Positions 51,890-62,573 of a stretch of 64,000 nucleotides of DNA are shown here, one piece after another. A model generated the notes under the pieces. It had not been told where the DNA came from, made no database searches, and worked only from the letters and a program-made list of their open reading frames with translations. Position numbers and translations under genes: made by a program. The DNA comes from Oscillospiraceae bacterium (GTDB lineage: Bacteria; Bacillota; Clostridia; Oscillospirales; Oscillospiraceae), in the NCBI GenBank assembly GCA_017469795.1, contig JAFUFT010000049.1:21974-85973 (forward strand), given 5' to 3'. Position 1 is the first letter of the stretch. Every line of letters begins with the position of its first letter.

Positions 51890-53683
51890 ATGTCTAAGAA
51901 ATGGATCGCCATGATGCTTGCCCTGTGTATGGTGCTGGCTCTGCTGGCCGGCTGCGGCGGCAGTCCTGCGGGAAGCGCTCCGGCCTCCGGTGCGGAGGCG
52001 GCGCCTTCCGAAGAGACGGCGGAGGCTCCGGCTGCAGAAGAAGCGCCCACGGAAGCGGCTCCGGCTGCAGAAGAAGCGCCTGCTCCGGAAGAGGCTTCCG
52101 CGGAAGAACCTGCCGAGCCGGAAGTCCAGGCCCCCACCAACGAGTTCTATTCCGAGCATATCGGCGTCAGGGACTACGACCTGCCGCTGTTTGACGGCGA
52201 GGGCTACACATTCTCCATCTTCTGGGTGAAGCTCGGCGCCATGGGCGGCGCGGAGCAGCCCGACAAGAAGGACCTGCTGTTCTGGCAGCGCGTCCAGGAG
52301 GAGCTGGGCATCACCATCGACTTCCAGCAGCGCTCCGAGGCCGTCTGCGCGGAGCAGTACAACCTGATGATCGCCTCCGGCGACATGACCGACCTGATCT
52401 ATGAGTCCAACTGCGGGCAGATGGGCTCCACCTCCGTCTACAACGGCGGCTATGACAAGGCCATCGAGGACGACGTCTATGTGGACCTGACGGATCTGAT
52501 CCCCGAATATGCCCCCAACTACTACGACATTCTTATGCACGACGAAAACCTTCGGAAGGATCTGACCACCGACACCGGAAAGCTCTACTCCATCGCCATG
52601 ATCTACGATCAGCCCCAGGGCGTCCGGGAAGGCCCCCTGGTCCGTAAGGACTATCTGGAGGAAACCGGACTTCCCGATCCCGTCACCTGCGAGGACTGGA
52701 CGGAAGTATTCAAGGCCATGAAGGCCAACGGCGTTCAGTATCCCATGGGCGTTTCCAACGGCGGCGACATCCGCGGCGGCTTCTTCTGCAACGCCTTCGG
52801 CACCTCCGGCGGCCACGCCTTCAAGGTGGATCTCAAGACCGGCGAGCTGGTCTACGACGGCACCTCCGACGAGCTCCGGGACTTCGTGGAGTTCTTCTCT
52901 GAGAACTTCCAGGCCGGCATGATCGACCCGGATTACGCCTACGCCCAGATGTTCGACACCTCTCTGCAGACCTCCGGCGCCACGGCCCTCTGGGGCGGCA
53001 TGGACCGGGATCTGGTGATGATGAAGGAGTCCTACGATATGGACCTTAAGGCGGTCCCCATGACCTACCCCGAGGGCAGCGAGGCCCCCAAAATGTACAG
53101 CTATGAATACGCCAAGCAGCGCAACTCCGGCATGAAGAACACGGTAGTCACCACCTCCTGCGAGGAGCCGGAAAAGGTCCTGACTGTTCTGGACTGGTTC
53201 TTCAGCACCGATGGCGCCTCCGCGGTCAACTTCGGCTTCAACGAGGGCGAGAGCTATGAGGTCGTAAACGGCGTGAAGCAGTGGCTCCCCTTCCTGAACG
53301 AGCGCAACGAGGACATGGTCAGCTACGAGATCATCTATGCGCTGGACGAGGGCCCCGGCTTCCAGATCGTCAACAAGCGGAATCCCGTTTCCGCGGACTA
53401 TGTGATCGAGGCCAAGCAGATCTGGCTGGATGTGGACACCAGCAAGGCGCTCTATTCCGCTACGCCCACCCTGGCCTTTACCGCCGAGGAGTCCGAGGAC
53501 ATGACATCCGTCAACACGGACATCTGGACCACGGTGGCCACGGAGATCTCCCGGTTCATGATGGGCGAACAGCCCCTCACCGACGAGACCTGGCAGGCCT
53601 ACTGCGACCGGATCGATTCCATGGGTCTGTCCCGGCTGCAGGAGTTCTATGAGAACGCCTACGCCCGGTATCAGGACCGCTGA
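51890..53683 (+). CDS. Extracellular solute-binding lipoprotein (family 1-like)
   Basis: 597 residues, start ATG at 51890 with AAGGGAG 8 nt upstream. Signal MSKKWIAMMLALCMVLALL and lipobox LLAGC (Cys near 22), an Ala/Glu/Pro linker of about 70 residues, then the binding fold with IEDDVYVDLTDLIPEYAPNY and VRKDYLEETGLPDPVTCEDW. It is similar to the lipoproteins at 5352 and 10660, with no linked permease. The MaoC-like gene follows 81 nt downstream past a hairpin. Confidence 0.88.
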   Translation: MSKKWIAMMLALCMVLALLAGCGGSPAGSAPASGAEAAPSEETAEAPAAEEAPTEAAPAAEEAPAPEEASAEEPAEPEVQAPTNEFYSEHIGVRDYDLPLFDGEGYTFSIFWVKLGAMGGAEQPDKKDLLFWQRVQEELGITIDFQQRSEAVCAEQYNLMIASGDMTDLIYESNCGQMGSTSVYNGGYDKAIEDDVYVDLTDLIPEYAPNYYDILMHDENLRKDLTTDTGKLYSIAMIYDQPQGVREGPLVRKDYLEETGLPDPVTCEDWTEVFKAMKANGVQYPMGVSNGGDIRGGFFCNAFGTSGGHAFKVDLKTGELVYDGTSDELRDFVEFFSENFQAGMIDPDYAYAQMFDTSLQTSGATALWGGMDRDLVMMKESYDMDLKAVPMTYPEGSEAPKMYSYEYAKQRNSGMKNTVVTTSCEEPEKVLTVLDWFFSTDGASAVNFGFNEGESYEVVNGVKQWLPFLNERNEDMVSYEIIYALDEGPGFQIVNKRNPVSADYVIEAKQIWLDVDTSKALYSATPTLAFTAEESEDMTSVNTDIWTTVATEISRFMMGEQPLTDETWQAYCDRIDSMGLSRLQEFYENAYARYQDR

Positions 53684-53692
53684 GTCATAAAT

Positions 53693-53725
53693 GAAACGGC
53701 GGCGCGGAGTCCGCGCCGCCGTTTC
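53693..53725 (+). terminator. GC-rich hairpin between lipoprotein and MaoC-like genes
   Basis: A perfect 15-bp stem (GAAACGGCGGCGCGG and complement) with a 3-nt loop. The following bases are CCCCCG rather than T, so this is likely an mRNA stabiliser or partial terminator. Confidence 0.55.
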
Positions 53726-53763
53726 CCCCGCCCGAATATTACGAGTCCATAAGGAGGTAACCC

Positions 53764-55032
53764 ATGCAGGATTTCAAAACCGTTTTTCCCGGTGTTTATT
53801 CCGACCGGGAGCAGAAAATGCTGGATGAGACACGGGAAAGGCTCCAGTCTCAGATCGGCAAGCCCACCATGTTCCCCGTGACCCCGGCGGATCCCACTCT
53901 GATGAAGCTCTATGCCAACGCCTGGGATCCCTGGAATCCCCTGTTCAACGACGAGGCCTACGGAAAAAACACCAAATACGGCTCCATCATCGCCATCCCC
54001 TGCTGGAAGGAGCCGGGGGCCATGTTCCCCATGCTGCCCATGGATTTCGGCGACAGGCTCCAGCGGGCCAACGACGGCGGCGCCTTTGAGATGTTCGCCC
54101 CCATTCTCCCCGGCGACACCTTCACCACCGTCTGCGACGATATGATCATCGAGGACCTGACCCCGCCCGAGGGCTCCACGGGCCGGTATATGCGGCTGGA
54201 GGGCCGGGGAAGCCTATACAACCAGCGGGGCGAACTGGTGATGCGGGGCATCACCAGGGGCCACAACGTCTTTTCCTTCTACCGGGACGACTATGACGGT
54301 CCCAGAGGTCCCCTGCTGGGCGGCGGTCCCGGCGGCCCGGGCGGGCCCGGGAAAATGCCCCGGATGCATCACCCGGAGGTCCACCGCTACACCGAGGGGG
54401 ACTGGGAGTTCATCTCCGACATGTGGGATCATGAGGTGATCCGCGGAGCGGATACCCTCTACTGGGAGGACGTCAGCGTAGGCGACCATCCCGCGCCCAT
54501 CTGTTCCGGCCCCTGGACGGAGATGGACATGATCAAGGGCCACGGCCTGCAGATCATGGGCCAGAGGCCCCTGCGGGACGTGATCCGCACCAAGGAGGGC
54601 CGGATGCGCATGGCGCCCTTTGCAGACGATTACGGCATCTACTACTTCGACACCGCCGCCCACTACTGCCACCGGAACCAGCCCGGCGGCCGGGCCATGT
54701 TCTACAACACCACCGGCCGAAATATGCTGATCCGTCTGCTGACCAACTACATGGGTGACGACGGCTGGCTGCGGTACATTGACTGGCACTTCATGAGCGA
54801 CGACGGCGCCCCGGACTCCTTCCTGGCCCAGGTGCCGGAGACCGCAGGCCGGTGCGTGGATCACCACGGCATGGCCTCCGACTGCATCATTGGCCGGGGC
54901 TATGTGACGAAGAAATACGTGAACGACCGGAACGAGCACTGCGCCGACCTGATCTGCTGGGCCGAGAACTGGCCCGACGGCGGCATTGCCCAGGTCATCG
55001 CGGCCACTGTGATCCTTCCGTCCAGAGGCTGA
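53764..55032 (+). CDS. Double hot-dog (MaoC/FAS1-like dehydratase fold) protein
   Basis: 422 residues with AAGGAGGTAACC upstream. Hot-dog 1 has WDPWNPLFNDEAYGKNTKYG, where the catalytic His of the D-x-N-P-L-H motif is Phe61. Hot-dog 2 has RGADTLYWEDVSVGDHP and LLTNYMGDDGWLRYIDWHF, the latter close to acyl-dehydratase relatives. Between them is a GGGPGGPGGPGKMPRMHH linker near residue 195. A probable paralogue of the protein at 9334; no CoA-handling genes are linked, so it is not clearly an enoyl-CoA hydratase. Confidence 0.8.
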   Translation: MQDFKTVFPGVYSDREQKMLDETRERLQSQIGKPTMFPVTPADPTLMKLYANAWDPWNPLFNDEAYGKNTKYGSIIAIPCWKEPGAMFPMLPMDFGDRLQRANDGGAFEMFAPILPGDTFTTVCDDMIIEDLTPPEGSTGRYMRLEGRGSLYNQRGELVMRGITRGHNVFSFYRDDYDGPRGPLLGGGPGGPGGPGKMPRMHHPEVHRYTEGDWEFISDMWDHEVIRGADTLYWEDVSVGDHPAPICSGPWTEMDMIKGHGLQIMGQRPLRDVIRTKEGRMRMAPFADDYGIYYFDTAAHYCHRNQPGGRAMFYNTTGRNMLIRLLTNYMGDDGWLRYIDWHFMSDDGAPDSFLAQVPETAGRCVDHHGMASDCIIGRGYVTKKYVNDRNEHCADLICWAENWPDGGIAQVIAATVILPSRG

Positions 55033-55038
55033 CCCATC

Positions 55039-55073
55039 AAAAAGCCCCGGCTCCTCGGGAGCCGGGGCTTTTT
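55039..55073. terminator. Bidirectional terminator
   Basis: AAAAAGCCCCGGCTC pairs perfectly with its complement, with T-tracts on both strands, between the MaoC-like and MATE genes. Confidence 0.92.
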
Positions 55074-56423
55074 TCAGTTCTGTTCCCGGGCAAAATCCCG
55101 GAGCATCTTCCGTCGGAGTCCTGTGGCCAGCACGGCGCTCATGGCCTCGGAGATAACCACTGCCAGCCACACCGGTTCCAGTCTTCCGCCAAGGCTCAGC
55201 AGCCACGCGATGGGCACCATGAACAGGAGCTGCCGGCACAGGTTCACCAGCAGGGTGTACCGGCTACGCCCCAGGGCCTGGAAAGAGGAGGAGAAGATCA
55301 GCACCACTGCGCCGAAGGGCAGGCTCAGACAGGTCCGCCGCAGGGCCACCGTACCGATGGCGAACATGTTCTCCGACGCGGAGAACAGGGTCAGTAGCAC
55401 AGCCGGGAATGCCTCAAACAGGATCGTCAAAAGCACCATCAGCCCCAGCGCCACCGACAGCGCCAGCCGGACAGACTTGTGGACCCGGTCCATATTGCCC
55501 GCGCCGTAGTTGTAGGCCACCATGGGCGTGACGCCGTTGTTGAGACCGAACACCGGCATATAGGAAAAGTTCTGGAGCTTCAGCCAGATTCCAAACACCG
55601 CCGTGGCGGTGGTGGAGAAGGCCAGAAGGATCTGGTTCAGGCAGAAGCTCATGGCCGAACCGAGCCCCACGGTGATGATGGACGGCACTGCCACAGAGTA
55701 GATCTCCTTGAGGGACCGCCTGTCCGGGGGCATGGCTCCCGCATGGATGCGGACAGAGCGCTGCTTCGTTTTCACCAGCGTGAAAGCCACGATGGCCGCC
55801 ACGATCTGTCCCAGCACCGTGGCCGTAGCCGCGCCACGGACGCCCATGGCCGGGAAGGGCCCCACGCCGAAGATCAGCAGTGGGTCGAAGATGATGTTAA
55901 AAACAGCGCCGGTGGCCTGGGAGGCCATGGAGGCAAAGGTGTTGCCCGTGGCCACCAGCAGTTTCTCAAAGTTCTGCCCGAAGAACGCACCCGCCGAGAC
56001 CACGCATACAATGCTCAGGTACTGGATCCCCAGCTCCACGATCTCTCCCACGTCGGTCTGCATCCGGTAGTAGGGCCCCACCAATGCAAGGCCCACCGCC
56101 ACAAACACCAGACTGTAGCAGCAGGAGAGGAATACCGCCACATTGGCGATCTTTTCCGCGTCCCGCTGCCGGCCCTGTCCCAGATACCGGGGCACCAGGG
56201 CGTTGACGCCCACACCGGTACCCACGCCGATGGCCGTGATGATATTCTGCACGGGAAAGGCGATGGAGACCGCTGTCAGGGCGTTCTCGCTGATCATGGC
56301 CACAAAAATGGAATCCACAATATTGTACAGCGCCTGAATAAAAAATGAGATCATCATGGGAATGCTCATCACCGCCAGCAGCCGGCCGATGGGCATGGTT
56401 CCCAGTTTGTTGTTCTGTTCCAT
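55074..56423 (-). CDS. MATE family efflux transporter
   Basis: 449 residues with twelve membrane segments and two homologous halves. IGRLLAVMSIPMMISFFIQALYNIVDSIFVAM is the family opening. The second half contains VPSIITVGLGSAMSFCLNQ. AAGGGAGG precedes ATG. It exports organic cations, drugs or other metabolites using Na+ or H+; substrate unknown. Monocistronic. Confidence 0.93.
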   Translation of the reverse strand: MEQNNKLGTMPIGRLLAVMSIPMMISFFIQALYNIVDSIFVAMISENALTAVSIAFPVQNIITAIGVGTGVGVNALVPRYLGQGRQRDAEKIANVAVFLSCCYSLVFVAVGLALVGPYYRMQTDVGEIVELGIQYLSIVCVVSAGAFFGQNFEKLLVATGNTFASMASQATGAVFNIIFDPLLIFGVGPFPAMGVRGAATATVLGQIVAAIVAFTLVKTKQRSVRIHAGAMPPDRRSLKEIYSVAVPSIITVGLGSAMSFCLNQILLAFSTTATAVFGIWLKLQNFSYMPVFGLNNGVTPMVAYNYGAGNMDRVHKSVRLALSVALGLMVLLTILFEAFPAVLLTLFSASENMFAIGTVALRRTCLSLPFGAVVLIFSSSFQALGRSRYTLLVNLCRQLLFMVPIAWLLSLGGRLEPVWLAVVISEAMSAVLATGLRRKMLRDFAREQN

Positions 56424-56573
56424 GGTGTTCCTCCCTTGGGTTGACCTTCATATTATAGCGGATTTTTGCCGGAATGAAAAGGAAAATCGGCTTTTTCCCG
56501 GGGTTCTGCCGGATTTTCCTTTGTTCAGAAAAAGTTCACATGAAATCCCGGAATAAATTGTGCAAAATGACAC

Positions 56574-56602
56574 TTGTACAACGCCTGCCTTTGGGCTATG
56601 AT
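56574..56602 (+). promoter_or_regulatory. groESL promoter
   Basis: TTGTAC (56574-56579), 17-bp spacer, TATGAT (56597-56602), with the CIRCE operator directly downstream. Confidence 0.85.
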
Positions 56603-56605
56603 ATA

Positions 56606-56632
56606 TTAGCACTCAAAAAGATCGAGTGCTAA
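56606..56632 (+). promoter_or_regulatory. CIRCE operator (HrcA binding site)
   Basis: TTAGCACTC, nine spacer bases, and GAGTGCTAA form the perfect consensus CIRCE element, so the HrcA repressor should control groESL. Confidence 0.97.
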
Positions 56633-56691
56633 AACGTGTAAAAACATGGCATCCCTCCGGATGCCTATCACATCATAAGGAGGAACCTATT

Positions 56692-56976
56692 ATGAAACTC
56701 GTACCCCTTGCTGACAGAGTCATCGTGAAGATGGTCGAGGTGGAGGAGACCACCGCTTCCGGCATCATTCTGGCTTCCAGCGCCAAGGAAAAGCCCTCTG
56801 TGGCTGAGATCGTGGCGGTCGGCCCCGGCGGCGTCGTGGACGGCAACGAGGTCAAAATGACCGTGGAGGTCGGCCAGAAGGTCATCCTGGCCAAATACGC
56901 CGGCACTGAGGTCAAGCTGAACAAGGAAGAATACACCATCGTCCGTCAGAGCGACATTCTGGCGGTAGTCGAATAA
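56692..56976 (+). CDS. groES: Co-chaperonin GroES
   Basis: 94 residues: [20 protein letters not shown] through [14 protein letters not shown], the classical GroES. It caps GroEL. AAGGAGG precedes ATG. groEL starts 17 nt downstream. It is regulated by the CIRCE element. Confidence 0.98.
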   Translation: MKLVPLADRVIVKMVEVEETTASGIILASSAKEKPSVAEIVAVGPGGVVDGNEVKMTVEVGQKVILAKYAGTEVKLNKEEYTIVRQSDILAVVE

Positions 56977-56986
56977 TTGGAGGTAA

Positions 56987-58636
<1,650 letters not shown>

Positions 58637-58656
58637 TCCGAGCTTCGGAAAATATC

Positions 58657-58684
58657 ACCGGGACGCAACCGCGTCCCGGTTTTT
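58657..58684 (+). terminator. Terminator of groESL
   Basis: ACCGGGACGC pairs with GCGTCCCGGT around a 4-nt loop, followed by TTTT. Confidence 0.9.
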
Positions 58685-58686
58685 CA

Positions 58687-58715
58687 TTGCTTTTCTCGCT
58701 CTGCAATACTATAAT
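58687..58715 (+). promoter_or_regulatory. Promoter of the MATE/lipid-kinase genes
   Basis: TTGCTT (58687-58692), 17-bp spacer and a perfect TATAAT (58710-58715). Confidence 0.7.
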
Positions 58716-58748
58716 AGACCCAGATTCTGCAAAAAGAGGGGATTTTTC

Positions 58749-60134
58749 GTGGCATCTTCCGCCGCGCAGACCAACGATTTTTCCGTGGGCAGCGTCCGGG
58801 GCTCCATCGTCCGGATGGCGATCCCCATCACGCTGGCCCAGCTGATCAACATACTCTATAACATTGTGGATCGGATGTACATCGGCCACATCCCCGGGGC
58901 CGGGGCCATGGCCCTGACGGGGCTGGGACTGTGCCTGCCTGTGATCTCCATCGTCATGGCCTTTGCCCGCCTCTCCGGCATGGGCGGTGCGCCCCTTTGC
59001 TCCATCGAGCGGGGCAAGGGCGATCTGGATGCGGCGGAGCATATCCTGGGCAACTCCTTTTCCCTGCTCCTGATCTTCGCCGCAGCACTGACGCTGCTGG
59101 GAGAGGTCTTTTTGACGCCGCTGCTCTATGCCTTCGGCGCCAGCGCCGACACCATCGGCTATGCCGTGGACTATGCCCGGATCTATCTGGCAGGCAATCT
59201 GTTCGTGCTGATCTCTCTTGGCATGAACAGCTTCATCAATGCCCAGGGCTTTGCCCGGACCGGCATGATGACTACGCTGCTGGGTGCGGTGGCCAACATC
59301 ATCCTTGACCCCGTTTTTATCTTTCTGCTGGGTTGGGGCGTCCGGGGTGCGGCGCTGGCCACGGTGATCTCCCAGGCGCTCTCCGCCGCATGGGTCATGC
59401 GGTTTTTGACTGGGAACCGGGCCATTCTCCGGCTCCGGACCCGGTATCTCCGGCTCCGCTGGCGCTGGGTCCGCAGAATCCTCGCCCTCGGCTTCTCCGG
59501 CTTTGTCATGGCAATGACCAACTCCGTGGTTCAGGTGGCCTGCAACACGGTGCTCTCAGCCTTCGGCGGGGATCTTTACGTGGGCGTCATGACAGTGATC
59601 AACTCCATCCGGGAGGTGGTGAGCATGCCGGTCCAGGGCATCACCGGCGCTGCCGAGCCCGTCCTGGGCTTCAACTACGGCGCGGGGAAGCCGAACCGTG
59701 TCCGTCAGGGAATCCGCTTCATCGCCGTCACCTCTGTGGGGTATTCCCTTCTGGTGTGGCTGCTGATCCGGCTGCTGCCCGGTCCGCTGATCCGGATCTT
59801 CAACAGCGACCCCGCCCTGATTGCCGCCGGAATTCCCTCGCTGCACCTGTACTTCTGCGCGTTCTTTATGATGGCGCTGCAGTTCGCCGGCCAGAGTTCC
59901 TTCGTCTCTCTGGGCAAGAGCGGCCGGGCCGTGTTTTTCTCCATCTTCCGGAAAATCATCCTGGTGACGCCGCTGACGCTGCTTCTGCCCCGGATGGGCC
60001 TGGGCGTTTCCGGCGTGTTCTGGGCGGAGGCCATCTCCAATGTGGTGGGCGGCCTCGCCTGCTTCGGCACCATGTTCTTTACCCTGTATCGCCCCCTGGG
60101 ACGGGAATCTGAGAAAAAGAAGGCGTCTTTATGA
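58749..60134 (+). CDS. MATE family efflux transporter
   Basis: 461 residues from a GTG (VASSAAQTNDFSVGSVRGS) with AGAGGGG upstream. The opening IVRMAIPITLAQLINILYNIVDRMYIGHIPG and the later VVGGLACFGTMFFTLYRPLG are typical. Twelve membrane segments. It overlaps a lipid kinase by 4 nt, so both may serve one pathway. Second of three MATE genes within 7.5 kb. Confidence 0.92.
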   Translation: MASSAAQTNDFSVGSVRGSIVRMAIPITLAQLINILYNIVDRMYIGHIPGAGAMALTGLGLCLPVISIVMAFARLSGMGGAPLCSIERGKGDLDAAEHILGNSFSLLLIFAAALTLLGEVFLTPLLYAFGASADTIGYAVDYARIYLAGNLFVLISLGMNSFINAQGFARTGMMTTLLGAVANIILDPVFIFLLGWGVRGAALATVISQALSAAWVMRFLTGNRAILRLRTRYLRLRWRWVRRILALGFSGFVMAMTNSVVQVACNTVLSAFGGDLYVGVMTVINSIREVVSMPVQGITGAAEPVLGFNYGAGKPNRVRQGIRFIAVTSVGYSLLVWLLIRLLPGPLIRIFNSDPALIAAGIPSLHLYFCAFFMMALQFAGQSSFVSLGKSGRAVFFSIFRKIILVTPLTLLLPRMGLGVSGVFWAEAISNVVGGLACFGTMFFTLYRPLGRESEKKKASL

Positions 60135-61036
60135 AGCATCTGTTCCTGATCAACCCCCATGCGGGAAAAGCGGACCGCACCGGAGAAATCACCGCTGCGG
60201 CCAAAGCCCTGTGCGGCAGGCTGGGGGACCCGTTTGAAATCTGCGTTTCCGCCTATCCCGGCCACCTGACGGCTCTGGCCCGGCAGGCCGGTCAATCCGG
60301 TGAGGAGACCAAGCTCTATGCCTGCGGCGGCGACGGCACTCTCAATGAGGTGATCTGCGGCGCGGCGGGATATGACAACCTCTCCGTCACCTGTGTCCCC
60401 TGCGGCTCCGGCAACGATTTCATCAAGCAGTTCGCCCGGCCGGAGCTGTTCTCTGACCCAGAGGCATTCCGGCAGACGCAGACCCGGCGGATCGACCTGA
60501 TCGACGCCGGCGGGCGGAAGTCCGCCAACATCGTCTCCGTGGGCTTTGACGCCCGGATCGGCACCTCCATCGACGCCTACCGCCGCCATCCCCTGCTCTC
60601 CGGCACACGGGCCTATCACGCCAGCGTGCTGGTGAATCTCATCAAGGGCGTGTCCAAGCCCTGCCGGTTGGAACTGGAGGACGGCTTCGCCGTGGAGGGC
60701 GATCTGACGCTGGTGTGCGCCTGCAACGGCAGCTGGTACGGCGGATCCTACCATCCGGTGCCGGAAGCCAGTATGTTTGATGGGATCCTGGACGTACTGG
60801 CGGTCAAGCATGTGTCCCGTCTGACCGTGGCCAAGGTCATCGGCGCTTACCAGAAAGGCCGGTATGCCGAATTTCCGGAGCTAATCTCCCACTACCGGAC
60901 CCGGTCTCTCCGGATCATCACGCCGGAGGAGGAGCCGGTGAACGTGGATGGCGAGCTGATGATGCGCCGGGATCTGCGTATCACCGTCGAGGCCGGAACC
61001 CTGCCGTTCTTTGCGCCTGAGGGCGCCTGGGCATGA
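60131..61036 (+). CDS. YegS/BmrU-like diacylglycerol or lipid kinase
   Basis: 301 residues. LINPHAGKADRTGEI and YACGGDGTLNEVICGA (the GGDGT motif) and PCGSGNDFIK are signature sequences of the DAGK catalytic fold. Phosphorylates diacylglycerol or a related lipid at the membrane. ATG overlaps the MATE stop (ATGA). Confidence 0.92.
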   Translation: MKHLFLINPHAGKADRTGEITAAAKALCGRLGDPFEICVSAYPGHLTALARQAGQSGEETKLYACGGDGTLNEVICGAAGYDNLSVTCVPCGSGNDFIKQFARPELFSDPEAFRQTQTRRIDLIDAGGRKSANIVSVGFDARIGTSIDAYRRHPLLSGTRAYHASVLVNLIKGVSKPCRLELEDGFAVEGDLTLVCACNGSWYGGSYHPVPEASMFDGILDVLAVKHVSRLTVAKVIGAYQKGRYAEFPELISHYRTRSLRIITPEEEPVNVDGELMMRRDLRITVEAGTLPFFAPEGAWA

Positions 61037-61039
61037 CGC

Positions 61040-61067
61040 TTGACTTCTCCGGCCGTTCTGTTATACT
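61040..61067 (+). promoter_or_regulatory. Promoter of the third MATE gene
   Basis: TTGACT (61040-61045), 16-bp spacer, TATACT (61062-61067). Confidence 0.6.
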
Positions 61068-61100
61068 AACTTACATCGCGCATTTGCAAAGGAGATATCT

Positions 61101-62465
61101 ATGAGCAACGAAATCGCAAAGGACATGACCAGCGGTCCGGTCCTCCGGCAGCTGGCGGTTTTCGCCGGACCGGTGGCGCTGGCCAATGCCCTCCAGGCCG
61201 TCTACTCCATGGTGGATATGGTGGTGGTAGGCCAGTTCGTGGGCCCAGCAGGACTTTCCGCCGTAGGCATCGGCGGTCAGCTTCAGTTCGTATTCCTGGC
61301 CTTCGGCATGGGCTTCAGCGTGGGCGCTCAGGTCCTGCTGAGCCAGCAGGTCGGCGCCAGAGACCGGGATCTGCAGCCCACCATCGGCACGCTGATGACC
61401 ATGGAGCTGATCACAGCCCTGCTTCTCACTGTCCTGGGGATCGCCCTCTGCCCCCAGCTGCTGCACCTCATGAACACCCCGGAGGCAGCGCTGAAGGACG
61501 CCTGGGGCTATACCGTGATCTGCTGCTGCGGCATGATCTTTATCTACGGCTATAACGCAGTCTGCGGCATACTGCGGGGCATGGGCGAAAGCAAGCTCCC
61601 CATGATCTTCATCGCCATCGCGTCGCTGGTGAACCTGGTGCTGGATCTTATTTTTGTGGCAGGGCTCCATATGTCCGCCCCCGGGGCCGCGCTGGCCACG
61701 GTCATCGCCCAGGCCGTGAGCTTCCTGGTGGCCATCGTCTACCTCTACCGCAACCGGGACCGGTTCGGCTTTGACTTCAAGCTCCGGTCCTTCCGCCCCC
61801 GCCGGGAGCGTCTGATTCCTATTCTCAAGGTGGGGATTCCCTATATCGCCCAGATGCTGATGATCACCTGCTCCATGATGTTCGTCAACGCCCAGGTCAA
61901 CCGGTACGGCGTCACGGCCTCCGCCGTGGACTCGGTGGGCAACCGCCTGAATTCCGTGGTGAACATCGTCATCGGCGCCGTGTCCATGTCCGGTGCCACC
62001 ATGATGGGCCAGTGCTTCGGTGCCCGGAACTATGACCGGATCCGTCAGTGCCATCGGGCGTGCCTTGCCATCTGCATGATCTCCCTGGTGGTGCTGGGCG
62101 GGGCCTATTTCCTGTTCCCGCGGCAGATCTTCTCCCTGTTCACAAAGGACCCGGACGTCATCTCCATGGCCCCGGAATACATGGTCATCGCGGTGGTCTG
62201 GCTGGCCTCCATGTGCACCATGACTCCGCCCTACGCGGTGATCGACGGCGTAGGCCACGCCATGCTGGGACTGGTGATCTCCATCATGGACGGCGTGGTG
62301 GCCCGGATCGGCCTGTGCATCCTTCTGGGACAGTTCCTGGGGCTCCACGGCTTCTGGCTGGGAAACGCCCTGGCCGGCTTTGTGACCACGCTCATGGCGG
62401 GCGTCTACTATTACTCCGGCCGCTGGAAAACCAGAAGGCTGCTGCTGGAACGGGAGGACGCATGA
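61101..62465 (+). CDS. MATE family efflux transporter
   Basis: 454 residues. VLRQLAVFAGPVALANALQAVYSMVDMVVVGQFVG and SMSGATMMGQCFGARNYDRI are the usual marks; twelve segments in two halves. AAAGGAGA precedes ATG. Third MATE gene. Substrate unknown. Followed by a terminator. Confidence 0.93.
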   Translation: MSNEIAKDMTSGPVLRQLAVFAGPVALANALQAVYSMVDMVVVGQFVGPAGLSAVGIGGQLQFVFLAFGMGFSVGAQVLLSQQVGARDRDLQPTIGTLMTMELITALLLTVLGIALCPQLLHLMNTPEAALKDAWGYTVICCCGMIFIYGYNAVCGILRGMGESKLPMIFIAIASLVNLVLDLIFVAGLHMSAPGAALATVIAQAVSFLVAIVYLYRNRDRFGFDFKLRSFRPRRERLIPILKVGIPYIAQMLMITCSMMFVNAQVNRYGVTASAVDSVGNRLNSVVNIVIGAVSMSGATMMGQCFGARNYDRIRQCHRACLAICMISLVVLGGAYFLFPRQIFSLFTKDPDVISMAPEYMVIAVVWLASMCTMTPPYAVIDGVGHAMLGLVISIMDGVVARIGLCILLGQFLGLHGFWLGNALAGFVTTLMAGVYYYSGRWKTRRLLLEREDA

Positions 62466-62466
62466 C

Positions 62467-62498
62467 AACAGCGGACCGGTTCTCCGGTCCGCTGTTTT
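62467..62498 (+). terminator. Terminator after the third MATE gene
   Basis: AACAGCGGACCGG pairs perfectly with its complement around a 4-nt loop, with TTTTG following. Confidence 0.85.
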
Positions 62499-62511
62499 GC
62501 ATACGAAACAC

Positions 62512-62540
62512 TTGAAAAAAAATGATATTCCATGTATGAT
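62512..62540 (+). promoter_or_regulatory. Promoter of the AraC-type gene
   Basis: TTGAAA (62512-62517), 17-bp spacer, TATGAT (62535-62540). Confidence 0.65.
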
Positions 62541-62573
62541 ATTGGTACACTGGAAGAAAGGAGGACATGGCCA

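Noticed and set aside
53693..53725. Classical rho-independent terminator after the second-module lipoprotein
   Set aside because: The stem is strong but the following bases are C-rich, so it was kept only as a weak hairpin feature.
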